Below, piece by piece: positions 18,807-27,452 of a DNA stretch of 64,000 bases (the stretch's first letter is position 1; each line of letters begins with the position of its first letter). The notes below the pieces were generated by a model. That model made no database searches. It saw only the letters and a program-made list of their open reading frames with translations, and was not told where the DNA came from. Position numbers and translations under genes: made by a program. The stretch is from Sphingomonadales bacterium EhC05. GTDB taxonomy: Bacteria; Pseudomonadota; Alphaproteobacteria; Sphingomonadales; Sphingomonadaceae. The stretch covers positions 1 through 64,000 of the forward strand of contig LXYP01000027.1 of assembly GCA_001650955.1 (NCBI GenBank), given 5' to 3'.

Positions 18807-19013
18807 TTAGTTGTCTTCGGTGTCCGCTTTGATCGAGTTGACGTCGTCAAATCCGGTCGCTGGCGCATTGCGTTCGTCCAACATTTCTGCGGCTTCGTCC
18901 AAAGCCCTCGCTTCACCAACCGTAACGCCGCCCGGGCCGGGGTCATTTTGCGCAGGCCCACAGGCTGCGACCAATAGACAAGCTAGAATGATCGATGTTT
19001 TTTTGCTTTTCAC
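18807..19013 (-). CDS. small predicted lipoprotein
   Basis: A 68-residue protein starting MKSKKTSIILACLLVAAC, with a lipobox LVAAC and a short acidic, Pro/Gly-rich mature part of about 50 residues. No family is recognised. It is convergent with the beta-lactamase-like gene, which ends only 2 bases away, and is separated from the next minus-strand lipoprotein gene by a terminator. Confidence 0.55.
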   Translation of the reverse strand: MKSKKTSIILACLLVAACGPAQNDPGPGGVTVGEARALDEAAEMLDERNAPATGFDDVNSIKADTEDN

Positions 19014-19053
19014 ACAGACGTCATAGAGCGAACATCGCGTCTAGAAAAGCCAC

Positions 19054-19081
19054 AAAAAAGGCCGCCCGGAGGCGGCCTTTT
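19054..19081 (-). terminator. intrinsic terminator between two lipoprotein genes
   Basis: A perfect 7-bp stem GGCCGCC/GGCGGCC with a CGGA loop, flanked by A6 and T4, so it is functional in both directions and strongest on the minus strand. It ends the transcript of the 19102-19470 lipoprotein gene, which means the small lipoprotein downstream needs its own promoter or read-through. Confidence 0.85.
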
Positions 19082-19101
19082 AAATAGCTATAAAACTAAG
19101 C

Positions 19102-19470
19102 TTATTCGACTGCTTTTTTCGCAGCGTCAGCAGCTTTGTTGATTGCGCCTTTGGCGACATCTTTCGCAGCATCTTTAGCTGTCGTTGCGACATCAGTAGC
19201 AGCTTCTTCTGCGCCTTCAGCGGCTTCTTCAGCCCCTTCAGCGGCTTCGTCGGCTGCTTCGCCAACAGCGTCAGTTGCTTCTGCTGTCGCTTCGCCCATG
19301 GCATCAGCTTCACCTTCAGCAGCATCCATTGCATCGGCTGCGGCTTCTTCAGCGTTTGCTTCCATGCCTTCTACAGCTTCGTCAGCGCCTGCTTCTGCAG
19401 TGTCAGCACCGGAACAAGCAGCCAAACCAAGTGCGGCGGCAAGTACGATAGACGTTGTAACTTTTTTCAT
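19102..19470 (-). CDS. Ala/Glu-rich helical lipoprotein
   Basis: A 122-residue protein with lipobox GLAAC (Cys at about residue 19). The mature part is nearly all Ala, Glu, Asp, Gly, Met, Thr and Lys, without Pro or aromatic residues, in repeats of the EAAEGAEEAAEGAEEAATD type, so it should form a long amphipathic helix. The first two thirds are acidic and the last third (DAAKDVAKGAINKAADAAKKAVE-like) becomes basic. Such low-complexity helical lipoproteins are common but not functionally defined. The next gene upstream is divergent. Confidence 0.65.
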   Translation of the reverse strand: MKKVTTSIVLAAALGLAACSGADTAEAGADEAVEGMEANAEEAAADAMDAAEGEADAMGEATAEATDAVGEAADEAAEGAEEAAEGAEEAATDVATTAKDAAKDVAKGAINKAADAAKKAVE

Positions 19471-19662
19471 TGGGAAAACCCTTTACTATATTCCTCAAAA
19501 AACAGGCAGGCACCGATTAGAGGTGTTCCAAGCCTGCGGAATGTTGCATTAGCGATTTGACTATCGGAAGGCAACGATGAAGATCGTTACTCGTTGAGGC
19601 ATCTCGATTCTACTCCCCGTCCGTTTCAAATTTATTTGGAAAAAAGCTAATATTCTGAAGCA

Positions 19663-19691
19663 TTGACCAGATATAAAGAAATCTTTATATC
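19663..19691 (+). promoter_or_regulatory. promoter and perfect palindromic operator of the met operon
   Basis: A -35-like TTGACC (19663-19668) and a TATATC -10 (19686-19691) have 17 bases between them. The perfect 22-bp palindrome GATATAAAGA-AA-TCTTTATATC (19670-19691) fills the spacer and -10. It is most simply the operator of the ArsR-type regulator it precedes. The start site would lie only about 4 bases before the first ATG. Confidence 0.7.
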
Positions 19692-19701
19692 CTTAATTCT
19701 G

Positions 19702-20727
19702 ATGGACGATATCCTCTCAATTTTTCGCGCGCTAGCGGACCCTACTCGGCTTCGAATCATGCTTTTGCTATTGAAGATGGAGTTGTCCGTCGGCGAACTG
19801 GCTGTGATTCTGGATCAAAGCCAACCGCGCATTTCTCGCCATATTCGAATATTGGACGAAGCTCGGCTTGCTGAGAGACGCAAAGAAGGTAGCTGGGTGT
19901 TCCTTAGGCCTGGCCCGGCGTCCGAGCTCGATGTTCTGAGGCGCATATTTCGTTCCGATAAATTATCCAGCGCCGAATTGGCCTTGAGCGACGAAGGGAA
20001 ATTGTCCGAAGTCCGGGAGAGCCGTGCGGCAATGGCCGAGAAATATTTTGCTGCCCACGCTGCAGAATGGGATGCAATTCGATCGCTGCATATTGCCGAA
20101 ACAGAAGTTGAACATGCGATGCATGCGCTGTTGAGTGAAGTCAAAATCAGCCATCTTCTGGACATCGGGACAGGCACCGGACGGATGATCGAGCTATTTG
20201 GTCTGCACGCCCAGAAAGTTACGGCCGTCGACAAAAGCCCAGAGATGCTGCGGTTGGCTCGAGCCAAACTGCTAAGCCACGATGGGCCGGCAGCAAAAGG
20301 CAATGAACTGACCGCTAAGACTGAGCTCAAAATTGGGGATTTTGGCAATCTTCCGGTTGAAGACAATTCTGTCGATTGCATTATTTTACATCAAGTATTG
20401 CACTATGCTCAACACCCCGAAGCGGTTTTGTCTGAAGTGGCAAGAGTATTGAAACGAGAAGGCACATTGCTGATCGCCGATTTCGCCGCCCATGACCGGG
20501 AAGATTTGCGAACGACCCACGCGCACGCGCGTTTGGGATTCTCTGACGAAAGCATGATGCGTTGGTTCAACGCTGTTCGGCTCGATATGGTGCAATGCCG
20601 AACGCTCGATGGCGGCGAGTTGACTGTGAAAATTTGGGTGGGACGCAAGACAAATCTCACGCACATCCGACCGAAAGATAATGAAATCAATCTGCCCCTG
20701 CAGAACAAGAAGAGAGCGACGATATGA
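19702..20727 (+). CDS. ArsR-family regulator fused to a SAM-dependent methyltransferase domain
   Basis: A 341-residue two-domain protein from the ATG of MDDILSIFRALADPTRLRIML. Residues about 1-90 are an ArsR winged helix (LSVGELAVILDQSQPRISRHIRILDEARL). From about residue 130 comes a class I methyltransferase fold with motif I LDIGTGTGRMIELFG. No metal-binding Cys pair is visible in the helix region, so it is not a typical metal sensor. Its stop overlaps the metF start (ATGA), so it is the first gene of a methionine operon and probably senses SAM or SAH and represses the operon through the 22-bp palindrome. Called by this architecture in many alphaproteobacteria. Confidence 0.88.
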   Translation: MDDILSIFRALADPTRLRIMLLLLKMELSVGELAVILDQSQPRISRHIRILDEARLAERRKEGSWVFLRPGPASELDVLRRIFRSDKLSSAELALSDEGKLSEVRESRAAMAEKYFAAHAAEWDAIRSLHIAETEVEHAMHALLSEVKISHLLDIGTGTGRMIELFGLHAQKVTAVDKSPEMLRLARAKLLSHDGPAAKGNELTAKTELKIGDFGNLPVEDNSVDCIILHQVLHYAQHPEAVLSEVARVLKREGTLLIADFAAHDREDLRTTHAHARLGFSDESMMRWFNAVRLDMVQCRTLDGGELTVKIWVGRKTNLTHIRPKDNEINLPLQNKKRATI

Positions 20728-21680
20728 CGACACATAAAATGCCCTTGGCGTTAAGCGAGCTTGAAGAAGCAAAACGCGCTTTGGATGTACCCCTATTTGC
20801 GGGATTAAGTGGTGATGCAGACGTGTCATTTGAATTTTTTCCGCCCAAGTCAGAAAAAATGGAGAAAACTCTCTGGGATAGCGTGGTTACGCTGGAACCG
20901 CTGGCCCCGCGATTTGTCTCTGTGACCTATGGCGCCGGTGGCTCAACTCGGGAGCGTACGCACGCAACCGTCGCACGTATAGCAAAAGAAACCAGCATCC
21001 CGGCCGCCGCACATTTGACCTGCGTGGATGCCAGCAAAGAAGAAATCAAAGAAGTTGCTGCAGCCTATTGGGAAGCAGGTGTAAGGCATATCGTGGCATT
21101 GCGAGGAGATCCTCCGTCAGAAGGCCAGGAATTCCAACCGCATCCACAAGGCTATGCCAGCGCGGCGGAGTTGGTCGCGGGTCTCAAGGATATCGCACCA
21201 TTTGAGATATCTGTGGCGGCCTATCCGGAAACGCATCCCGAGGCCAATTGCCCGCAAAGCGACCTCGACAACCTGAAACGCAAGCTCGATGCGGGCGCCA
21301 ATCGTGCAATATCGCAATTCTTTTTCAGCGCCGAAGCATTTTTCCGTTTTCGCGATGCCGCAGCTGCGGCAGGGATTGACGCTGAACTGGTCCCGGGTAT
21401 TCTACCTGTTTCAAATGTTGCTCAAACGCGAAAATTTGCCGGCATGTGCGGAGCTGAAATTCCCGCATGGATGAATGAACTGTTCGAAGGATTGGATGAT
21501 CATCCTTCCGCACGCCAGTTGATTGCAGCAACAGTCGCGGCAGAACTTTGCAGGAAGCTCTACGCTGGCGGCGTTCGACAGTTTCATTTCTACACGCTCA
21601 ATCGGGCCGAGCTAAGCTATGCAATATGCCATTTGCTTGGAAAACGGCCAATCAATCCAGCTCAGGAGAAAGCAGCATGA
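20724..21680 (+). CDS. metF: 5,10-methylenetetrahydrofolate reductase
   Basis: A 318-residue MetF-type flavoenzyme that makes 5-methyltetrahydrofolate for MetH. Family features: SFEFFPPKSEKME near residue 36, the catalytic Glu of this segment, RFVSVTYGAGGSTRERT, HLTCVD and GVRHIVALRGDPP. It overlaps the regulator by 4 bases and the next gene by 4 bases (ATGA), which suggests translational coupling. Confidence 0.97.
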   Translation: MTTHKMPLALSELEEAKRALDVPLFAGLSGDADVSFEFFPPKSEKMEKTLWDSVVTLEPLAPRFVSVTYGAGGSTRERTHATVARIAKETSIPAAAHLTCVDASKEEIKEVAAAYWEAGVRHIVALRGDPPSEGQEFQPHPQGYASAAELVAGLKDIAPFEISVAAYPETHPEANCPQSDLDNLKRKLDAGANRAISQFFFSAEAFFRFRDAAAAAGIDAELVPGILPVSNVAQTRKFAGMCGAEIPAWMNELFEGLDDHPSARQLIAATVAAELCRKLYAGGVRQFHFYTLNRAELSYAICHLLGKRPINPAQEKAA

Positions 21681-22726
21681 TGAATCCTGGTGACCAACTT
21701 CGTGCACTCGCTGCCGAGCGCGTGCTTGTATTTGATGGCGGATATGGAACCGCGATACAAAATCACGGTTTGGTAGAGCAAGATTATCGTGGTGATCTTG
21801 AACTGACCGACGATCAGAAGGGCAATAATGATTTGCTCAGTCTGACCCGACCAGATATTATTGAAAATATTCATACCGCCTATCTTGAAGCCGGTGCCGA
21901 TATTGTCGAAACCAATACATTCAGTTCGACCCAGATCAGCCAGGCAGATTATAGCTGCGAGCATCTGGTTTGGGATTTGAACGTCAAATCTGCCGAGATC
22001 GCGCGGTCGGCATGCGAAAAAGCCGAAGCCAAAGACGGCAAGAAGCGGTTTGTGGCAGGCTCGATCGGACCCACAAACAAGACGTTATCGCTTTCGCCAG
22101 ATGTCAATGACCCTGGTTTCCGGGAAATCGACTATGATTTTCTTAAAGGCGTTTACCGCGAACAATGCGATGCACTAATCGCTGGCGGTGTCGACTTTCT
22201 GCTGATTGAAACGATTTTCGATACGCTCAACGCAAAATGTGCCGGCATGGCCGCTCAGGAAGCCGCAGATGCCTGTGACCGCGATGTGCCATTGATGGTC
22301 TCCATGACTCTCACCGATCTGTCGGGCAGGAATTTGTCCGGACATACGGTGGAAGCATTCTGGCACGCAGTACGTCATTTGAAGCCAATCACCATTGGCC
22401 TAAACTGTTCTTTTGGCGCGGACCAACTACGTCCGCATTTGTCCATGCTCACCAAGGTCGCTGACACGTTGATCATGGCCTATCCGAATGCCGGTTTGCC
22501 AAATGATCTGGGCGAATATGATGAAATGCCGCACGAGACGGCGGCCCTAATCAGGGAATGGCTCGACGAAGGACTGGTCAACATCATTGGTGGCTGTTGC
22601 GGAACCACGCCCGAGCATATCGGCGCTATTGCCAAAGCCACAGTTGGCGCCACGCCGAGAAAATTTGCCGAACCGGCGGTTCAGACACGCTTGTCCGGAC
22701 TCGAACCGTTCATCATGGCGGCATAG
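21677..22726 (+). CDS. metH: homocysteine methyltransferase half of split MetH
   Basis: A 349-residue homocysteine S-methyltransferase domain protein. The ATG overlaps the metF stop as ATGA, with AGGAG at the proper distance. It carries [11 protein letters not shown] at the start, the zinc cysteine of GLNCSFGA and the [10 protein letters not shown] pair, the three-Cys zinc site that binds homocysteine. In E. coli this domain is the first part of the single MetH chain; here the folate, cobalamin and activation parts are encoded by the next gene. Split metH is usual in sphingomonads. Confidence 0.93.
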   Translation: MMNPGDQLRALAAERVLVFDGGYGTAIQNHGLVEQDYRGDLELTDDQKGNNDLLSLTRPDIIENIHTAYLEAGADIVETNTFSSTQISQADYSCEHLVWDLNVKSAEIARSACEKAEAKDGKKRFVAGSIGPTNKTLSLSPDVNDPGFREIDYDFLKGVYREQCDALIAGGVDFLLIETIFDTLNAKCAGMAAQEAADACDRDVPLMVSMTLTDLSGRNLSGHTVEAFWHAVRHLKPITIGLNCSFGADQLRPHLSMLTKVADTLIMAYPNAGLPNDLGEYDEMPHETAALIREWLDEGLVNIIGGCCGTTPEHIGAIAKATVGATPRKFAEPAVQTRLSGLEPFIMAA

Positions 22727-22729
22727 ATT

Positions 22730-22765
22730 GACTCAGCTCGGTCCTCCTATGGATTGAGCTGAGCC
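22730..22765 (+). repeat. long hairpin between the metH halves
   Basis: GACTCAGCTCGGTCC (22730-22744) pairs with GGATTGAGCTGAGCC (22751-22765) across a 6-base loop; 12 Watson-Crick pairs, two G-U and one mismatch. It starts 3 bases after the metH part 1 stop. No T-tract follows, so it is not a clear terminator; mRNA processing or partial attenuation is possible. Confidence 0.5.
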
Positions 22766-22848
22766 GACCATTCATATCGCTCGTACAATTACATCATGTC
22801 CCAAAGCTCAACAGATATTCTGGACGAGCGGACTCGGAGAATAGTTTA

Positions 22849-25464
22849 GTGAACACCCCCTCTTCCACCAATTTTGTCAATATCGGTGAACGCACCAACG
22901 TCACGGGTTCTGCCCGGTTCAAGAAACTTATCCTGAATGATGACTATGAAGCAGCTGTCGAAGTCGCCCGGCAACAGGTCGAAAATGGCGCGCAAATCAT
23001 CGACGTCAATATGGATGAAGGCTTGCTCGATTCCGAGATGGCGATGACCACCTTTCTGAAGCTGATCGCCGCCGAGCCTGATATTGCTCGCGTCCCGGTC
23101 ATGATCGATAGTTCCAAATGGTCGGTTATCGAAGCTGGCCTGAAATGTGTTTCGGGCAAACCGATCGTCAACAGCATCTCGATGAAGGAAGGCGAAGAGG
23201 AATTCCTCAAACACGCGCGTAAATGCATGGCATATGGTGCTGCAGTCGTCGTCATGGCATTTGACGAAACCGGTCAAGCGGACACCAAGGAACGCAAGGT
23301 CGAAATCTGCAAACGTGCCTATAAGCTGCTCGTTGGAATTGGTTTCCCGCCGGAAGATATCATATTCGACCCCAACGTCTTTGCAGTTGCAACCGGAATT
23401 GACGAGCACCGTCGCTATGGCCTCGATTTTATCGAAGCAGTGAGTGAGATCAAAGCCGCTTGCCCGCATGTCCATTTTTCCGGTGGCCTATCCAACCTGT
23501 CGTTCAGTTTTCGAGGCAATGAACCCGTTCGTCGGGCTATGCACAGCGTATTTCTGTTTCATACGATTCCCGAAGGTCTCGACATGGCGATTGTCAACGC
23601 CGGACAACTCGACATTTATGATGATATTGATCCGGTTCTGCGCGACGCCTGTGAAGATGTGATTTTTGACCGTCATGATGATGCAACCGACAATCTCATA
23701 GCATTGGCCGAAAAATTTCGCGGAACCGATGAAGTGGCAGAGAAGGCTGCGGCAGAATGGCGTAGCTATGAGGTTGCCAAACGACTGGAACATGCCCTGG
23801 TCAAAGGCATTGACGCGCATATTGTCGAAGATACAGAAGAGATGCGACTGTCAGTTAAAAATGCTGGCGGACGTCCGATCGAGGTAATTGAAGGCCCTCT
23901 GATGGACGGCATGAACGTCGTTGGAGATCTGTTCGGTTCGGGAAAAATGTTCCTGCCTCAGGTGGTCAAATCGGCGCGCGTTATGAAAAAGGCGGTCGCC
24001 CATCTCTTCCCCTTTATCGAGGCCGAGAAGGAAGTTGGCGCGAAGGGCAAAGGCAAGATCATCATGGCCACCGTCAAGGGCGATGTGCATGATATCGGTA
24101 AGAATATCGTCGGCGTCGTCCTGCAGTGTAACGGCTTCGAAGTGGTCGATCTGGGCGTGATGGTCCACTGGACAGACATTCTCAAAGCCGCCACGGAAAA
24201 TGATGCGGATATGATCGGGCTATCCGGTCTTATCACTCCGTCGCTTGATGAAATGGTGACCGTAGCCGAAGAGATGGAGCGTGCGAAAATGCAGATGCCG
24301 CTGCTCATCGGCGGTGCGACGACATCCAAAACCCATACCGCGTTACGGATTGAACCGGCCTATTCCGGTCCAACCGTTTATGTGCTCGATGCCAGCCGCG
24401 CAGTGGGTGTCGCTTCTCAACTGGTCAGTGATACACAGGCCGAACCATTTATCGCCAGCACGCGCGAAGACTATGAACAGGTCCGGATTGCACGCGCAGG
24501 GAAGACCGCCAAGAAGCTGGCCTCGCTCAAACAAGCTCGCGCCAATGCCTTCGATATCGACATGTCGAAAAAGGCTCCTGCCCCGAACAAGCCGGGCCTG
24601 CATGTCTATGAAGACTGGGATCTTGCGGAACTGCGCGACTATATCGACTGGACGCCATTTTTCCGTGCATGGGAGCTTGCGGGTACATATCCTGCGATCC
24701 TGACTGACGAAGTGGTTGGTGAGAGCGCTAGCGATCTCTTCAAAGACGCGCAGAAAATGCTCGACCAGATAATCGAGGAAAAATGGCTGACCGCGAAAGG
24801 TGTCGTGGGCCTGTGGCGCGCGCGACGGGACGAGGATGATATCCTGCTTGCACCTGAAAATGTCGAATTCACGATGCCGATGCTGCGCCAACAAGTCAGC
24901 AAACGCACAGGCAAAGCCAATATGTGCCTTGCGGATTTCATTGACACATCGGACGACTGGATGGGCGGCTTTGCCGTCACAGCCGGACATGGCATTGACG
25001 AACATGTGCAGCGCTTCGAGATGGACAAGGATGACTATAATAGCATTCTTCTCAAGGCGCTCGCAGACCGGCTTGCAGAGGCTTTTGCAGAACGGATGCA
25101 CGAGCATGTCCGCAAGGATCTCTGGGGCTATGCATCGGACGAACAGCTCGACAACAAACAACTGGTGCAGGAAAAATATAAAGGGATCCGCCCTGCCCCC
25201 GGCTATCCGGCATGTCCTGACCATAGTATCAAACCGATCTTGTTTGAGATGCTCGACGCGACAAATAACACCGGCATCGAACTCACCAGCGGTTTCGCGA
25301 TGACACCAACCGCGGCCGTCTCAGGCTTCTACTTCGGCCATCCGCAGGCTGAATATTTCGGTGTCGCGCGGATTGGCGAGGATCAGGTCGAGGATTACGC
25401 AGCACGACGTTCTGTGTCCAAGGATCAGGCACGTCAGTGGCTCCGACCAAATCTGAATGAGTAA
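22849..25464 (+). CDS. metH: cobalamin-dependent methionine synthase, folate/B12/activation half
   Basis: An 871-residue protein starting at GTG with GGAG upstream. Residues about 1-290 are the pterin-binding domain ([16 protein letters not shown]), about 310-400 the helical cap, then the B12 domain with DVHDIG (D412, H414 as cobalt ligand) and GLSGLITPS, and a C-terminal SAM-dependent activation domain with [13 protein letters not shown] and [13 protein letters not shown]. With the gene before it makes a complete MetH. It is 122 bases after the first half, not overlapping as the earlier genes do. Confidence 0.97.
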   Translation: MNTPSSTNFVNIGERTNVTGSARFKKLILNDDYEAAVEVARQQVENGAQIIDVNMDEGLLDSEMAMTTFLKLIAAEPDIARVPVMIDSSKWSVIEAGLKCVSGKPIVNSISMKEGEEEFLKHARKCMAYGAAVVVMAFDETGQADTKERKVEICKRAYKLLVGIGFPPEDIIFDPNVFAVATGIDEHRRYGLDFIEAVSEIKAACPHVHFSGGLSNLSFSFRGNEPVRRAMHSVFLFHTIPEGLDMAIVNAGQLDIYDDIDPVLRDACEDVIFDRHDDATDNLIALAEKFRGTDEVAEKAAAEWRSYEVAKRLEHALVKGIDAHIVEDTEEMRLSVKNAGGRPIEVIEGPLMDGMNVVGDLFGSGKMFLPQVVKSARVMKKAVAHLFPFIEAEKEVGAKGKGKIIMATVKGDVHDIGKNIVGVVLQCNGFEVVDLGVMVHWTDILKAATENDADMIGLSGLITPSLDEMVTVAEEMERAKMQMPLLIGGATTSKTHTALRIEPAYSGPTVYVLDASRAVGVASQLVSDTQAEPFIASTREDYEQVRIARAGKTAKKLASLKQARANAFDIDMSKKAPAPNKPGLHVYEDWDLAELRDYIDWTPFFRAWELAGTYPAILTDEVVGESASDLFKDAQKMLDQIIEEKWLTAKGVVGLWRARRDEDDILLAPENVEFTMPMLRQQVSKRTGKANMCLADFIDTSDDWMGGFAVTAGHGIDEHVQRFEMDKDDYNSILLKALADRLAEAFAERMHEHVRKDLWGYASDEQLDNKQLVQEKYKGIRPAPGYPACPDHSIKPILFEMLDATNNTGIELTSGFAMTPTAAVSGFYFGHPQAEYFGVARIGEDQVEDYAARRSVSKDQARQWLRPNLNE

Positions 25465-25470
25465 AAACGC

Positions 25471-26388
25471 TTGAAATCATTTCCTGTCTGGCTTTGGTCC
25501 GGATATGGGCTTTTGATCGCAATGTTTGCTACAATGCTAGCGATCGCTCCATTCAATTATGGAGCGATCACGTCGATTTGGTATTTTCCGGCAATCGGAA
25601 TGTTGGCTGCAATCATTGCAAACACGTCAGGTACGGGCGGCGGCGTTGTGTTCGTTCCGGTTTTCAACATCCTGAGGGAAAGCGGAGTTTATCCGCTCAG
25701 TCCGCTGCAGGTGACAGCTGCGAGTTTTCTAATTCAGTGCTTTGGAATGTCCGTAGGCGCACTTCGCTGGACTCACCGGATGAAAACCCAGCAAGACGCC
25801 GGAAGCGACAGCCAAAGCGTGTCGGTAAACGCAAGAGACTATTGGACGGTCATCTGTGTCGTATTGATAATTTCCTTGCCAGCGATGTTGATCACACAAC
25901 ATGTCCACCAATTCGAATCAAATGACATTTTGATTGGATTTAAAAGCTTCTCGCTCCTGCTTGGCAGCTTGCTCATTCTCTCTGCCTGGACAGTGAATCG
26001 AAATGTTCCCGAGCAAACCGCCCTGCAGCGGCTGGATATCATGGTTCTCATGCTTTTCGCTGGATTTGGCGGCTTTCTCATGGCACTTTTTTCCGTGGGA
26101 GTAGGAGAATTTGTCGCACTATATCTGTTCATCCGGCATTATCCGATCCTGCTCAGCACTGGCACGGCATGCGTCATCTCGGCGATTAGCGCGCTCTTTG
26201 GAGCGATCTGGCATATCGATAATGATACGGTGCCTTGGGAAGTCGTGGCACTTGCCGTTCCTGGAGCTATTCTGGGAGCCCTATTGGCCCGGCCGCTCGC
26301 TCTTTGGTTGGGATCGCTTCGCCTGAAAACCATGGACGGACTGTGGATATTGGCTTCCAGCCTCTATCTTATTCTGTTAAATATTTAA
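25471..26388 (+). CDS. TauE/SafE (TSUP) family permease
   Basis: A 305-residue membrane protein with about eight hydrophobic segments, starting at TTG. The TSUP signature is the double Gly-rich half: ANTSGTGGGVVFVPVFNILRESG near residue 55 and the later FGGFLMALFSVGVGEFVALYLFIRHYPI. Related proteins carry sulfite, sulfonates or other organic anions. It begins 6 bases after metH part 2, so it is probably co-transcribed with the methionine genes; a sulfur-linked substrate is an inference from this position. Confidence 0.85.
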   Translation: MKSFPVWLWSGYGLLIAMFATMLAIAPFNYGAITSIWYFPAIGMLAAIIANTSGTGGGVVFVPVFNILRESGVYPLSPLQVTAASFLIQCFGMSVGALRWTHRMKTQQDAGSDSQSVSVNARDYWTVICVVLIISLPAMLITQHVHQFESNDILIGFKSFSLLLGSLLILSAWTVNRNVPEQTALQRLDIMVLMLFAGFGGFLMALFSVGVGEFVALYLFIRHYPILLSTGTACVISAISALFGAIWHIDNDTVPWEVVALAVPGAILGALLARPLALWLGSLRLKTMDGLWILASSLYLILLNI

Positions 26389-26498
26389 TGTGATATGTCC
26401 CCTATTCGGACAAATGCGATAACCTGTGGTTAATCTGCTGGAATCTATTTCTACTTAGATCATAGTCCGGGTTCGTTTCATCTTACAAGGTAACTGTC

Positions 26499-27440
26499 AT
26501 GGCCAAATTGCCTCTCATAATCGCTTCATTCGCATTGGGAATCACCAGTGCTGCGACAGCCCAAAATACAACGGCACCGTTTACAATTCAGCAAACTGGC
26601 GAAGGTTTTTATAAGCTAGCCGATGCTGTGGAAGCCATTGCAGAAAATAATGCCACAATCATTATCGCGCCTGGCACCTATGGCGACTGCGCGATTCAAA
26701 AGGCGGGTCGCATAACATATAAATCTGCCATCCCCGGCCGAGCGATTCTGGACGGTGGCATTTGCGAAGGCAAGGCCAGCCTGGTCCTGCGTGGCAAGGC
26801 AGCATATATTGATGGGATAATCTTTCAGAACCAACGCGTCCCGGATGGGAATGGCGCCGGTATCCGCATTGAGAGAGGAGACCTCTATATCACCAACGCG
26901 ATGTTCCGGAATGCGGAGCAAGCGATTTTGAGCGCTGACGATCCATCCGCCGAGATTGTGATAGACCGCTCCACTTTTCAGCGACTTGGACGTTGTGATC
27001 GTGGCCTATCCTGTGCGCACAGTGTTTACATCGGTGATTTTGGTTCGCTCAAGGTCACCAACTCTCGTTTTGAAAAAGGTAGCGGCGGACATTATGTCAA
27101 AAGCCGTGCTGCGCGAGCAACAATCACCAACAACAGCTTTGATGATACGCAAGGGCGAACCACCAATTACATGATTGATTTGCCTGCCGGTGCGACCGGC
27201 GTGATTAGCGGGAATGTCTTCGTGCAAGGCCAGGACAAGGAAAATTACAGCGCCTTTATCGCTGTCGCCGCTGAAGGAGGCGGCAATAGTTCATCTGGTC
27301 TCAATATCCACTCGAACAAGGCATCCCTGGCTCCGGGTGTTGATCGCAACACCTGGTTTGTCGCCGATTGGAGCAGCGACCAGCTGCGCATAGCCAATAA
27401 CAGCCTGGGACGGGGACTCAGCCGCTACGAGCGTCGGTAA
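26499..27440 (+). CDS. secreted right-handed beta-helix protein
   Basis: A 313-residue exported protein: signal peptide 1-22 (cut after ATAQ), then a parallel beta-helix with repeated coils such as ATIIIAPGTYGDC, ITNAMFRNAEQAI, VTNSRFEKGSGGHYVK and ITNNSFDDTQG. The fold is that of pectate lyases and polysaccharide lyases, but I see no lyase-type catalytic Asp/Lys/Arg set that I can assign. Two pairs of Cys may form disulfides. It converges on the PafA-like gene; a 12-base gap lies between. Confidence 0.8.
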   Translation: MAKLPLIIASFALGITSAATAQNTTAPFTIQQTGEGFYKLADAVEAIAENNATIIIAPGTYGDCAIQKAGRITYKSAIPGRAILDGGICEGKASLVLRGKAAYIDGIIFQNQRVPDGNGAGIRIERGDLYITNAMFRNAEQAILSADDPSAEIVIDRSTFQRLGRCDRGLSCAHSVYIGDFGSLKVTNSRFEKGSGGHYVKSRAARATITNNSFDDTQGRTTNYMIDLPAGATGVISGNVFVQGQDKENYSAFIAVAAEGGGNSSSGLNIHSNKASLAPGVDRNTWFVADWSSDQLRIANNSLGRGLSRYERR

Positions 27441-27452
27441 CCCGTCGGCCCA

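Noticed and set aside
22727-22848. SAM or SAH riboswitch in front of metH part 2
   Set aside because: The hairpin does not show the conserved cores of SAM-II, SAM-V or SAH riboswitches; kept only as a structural repeat.
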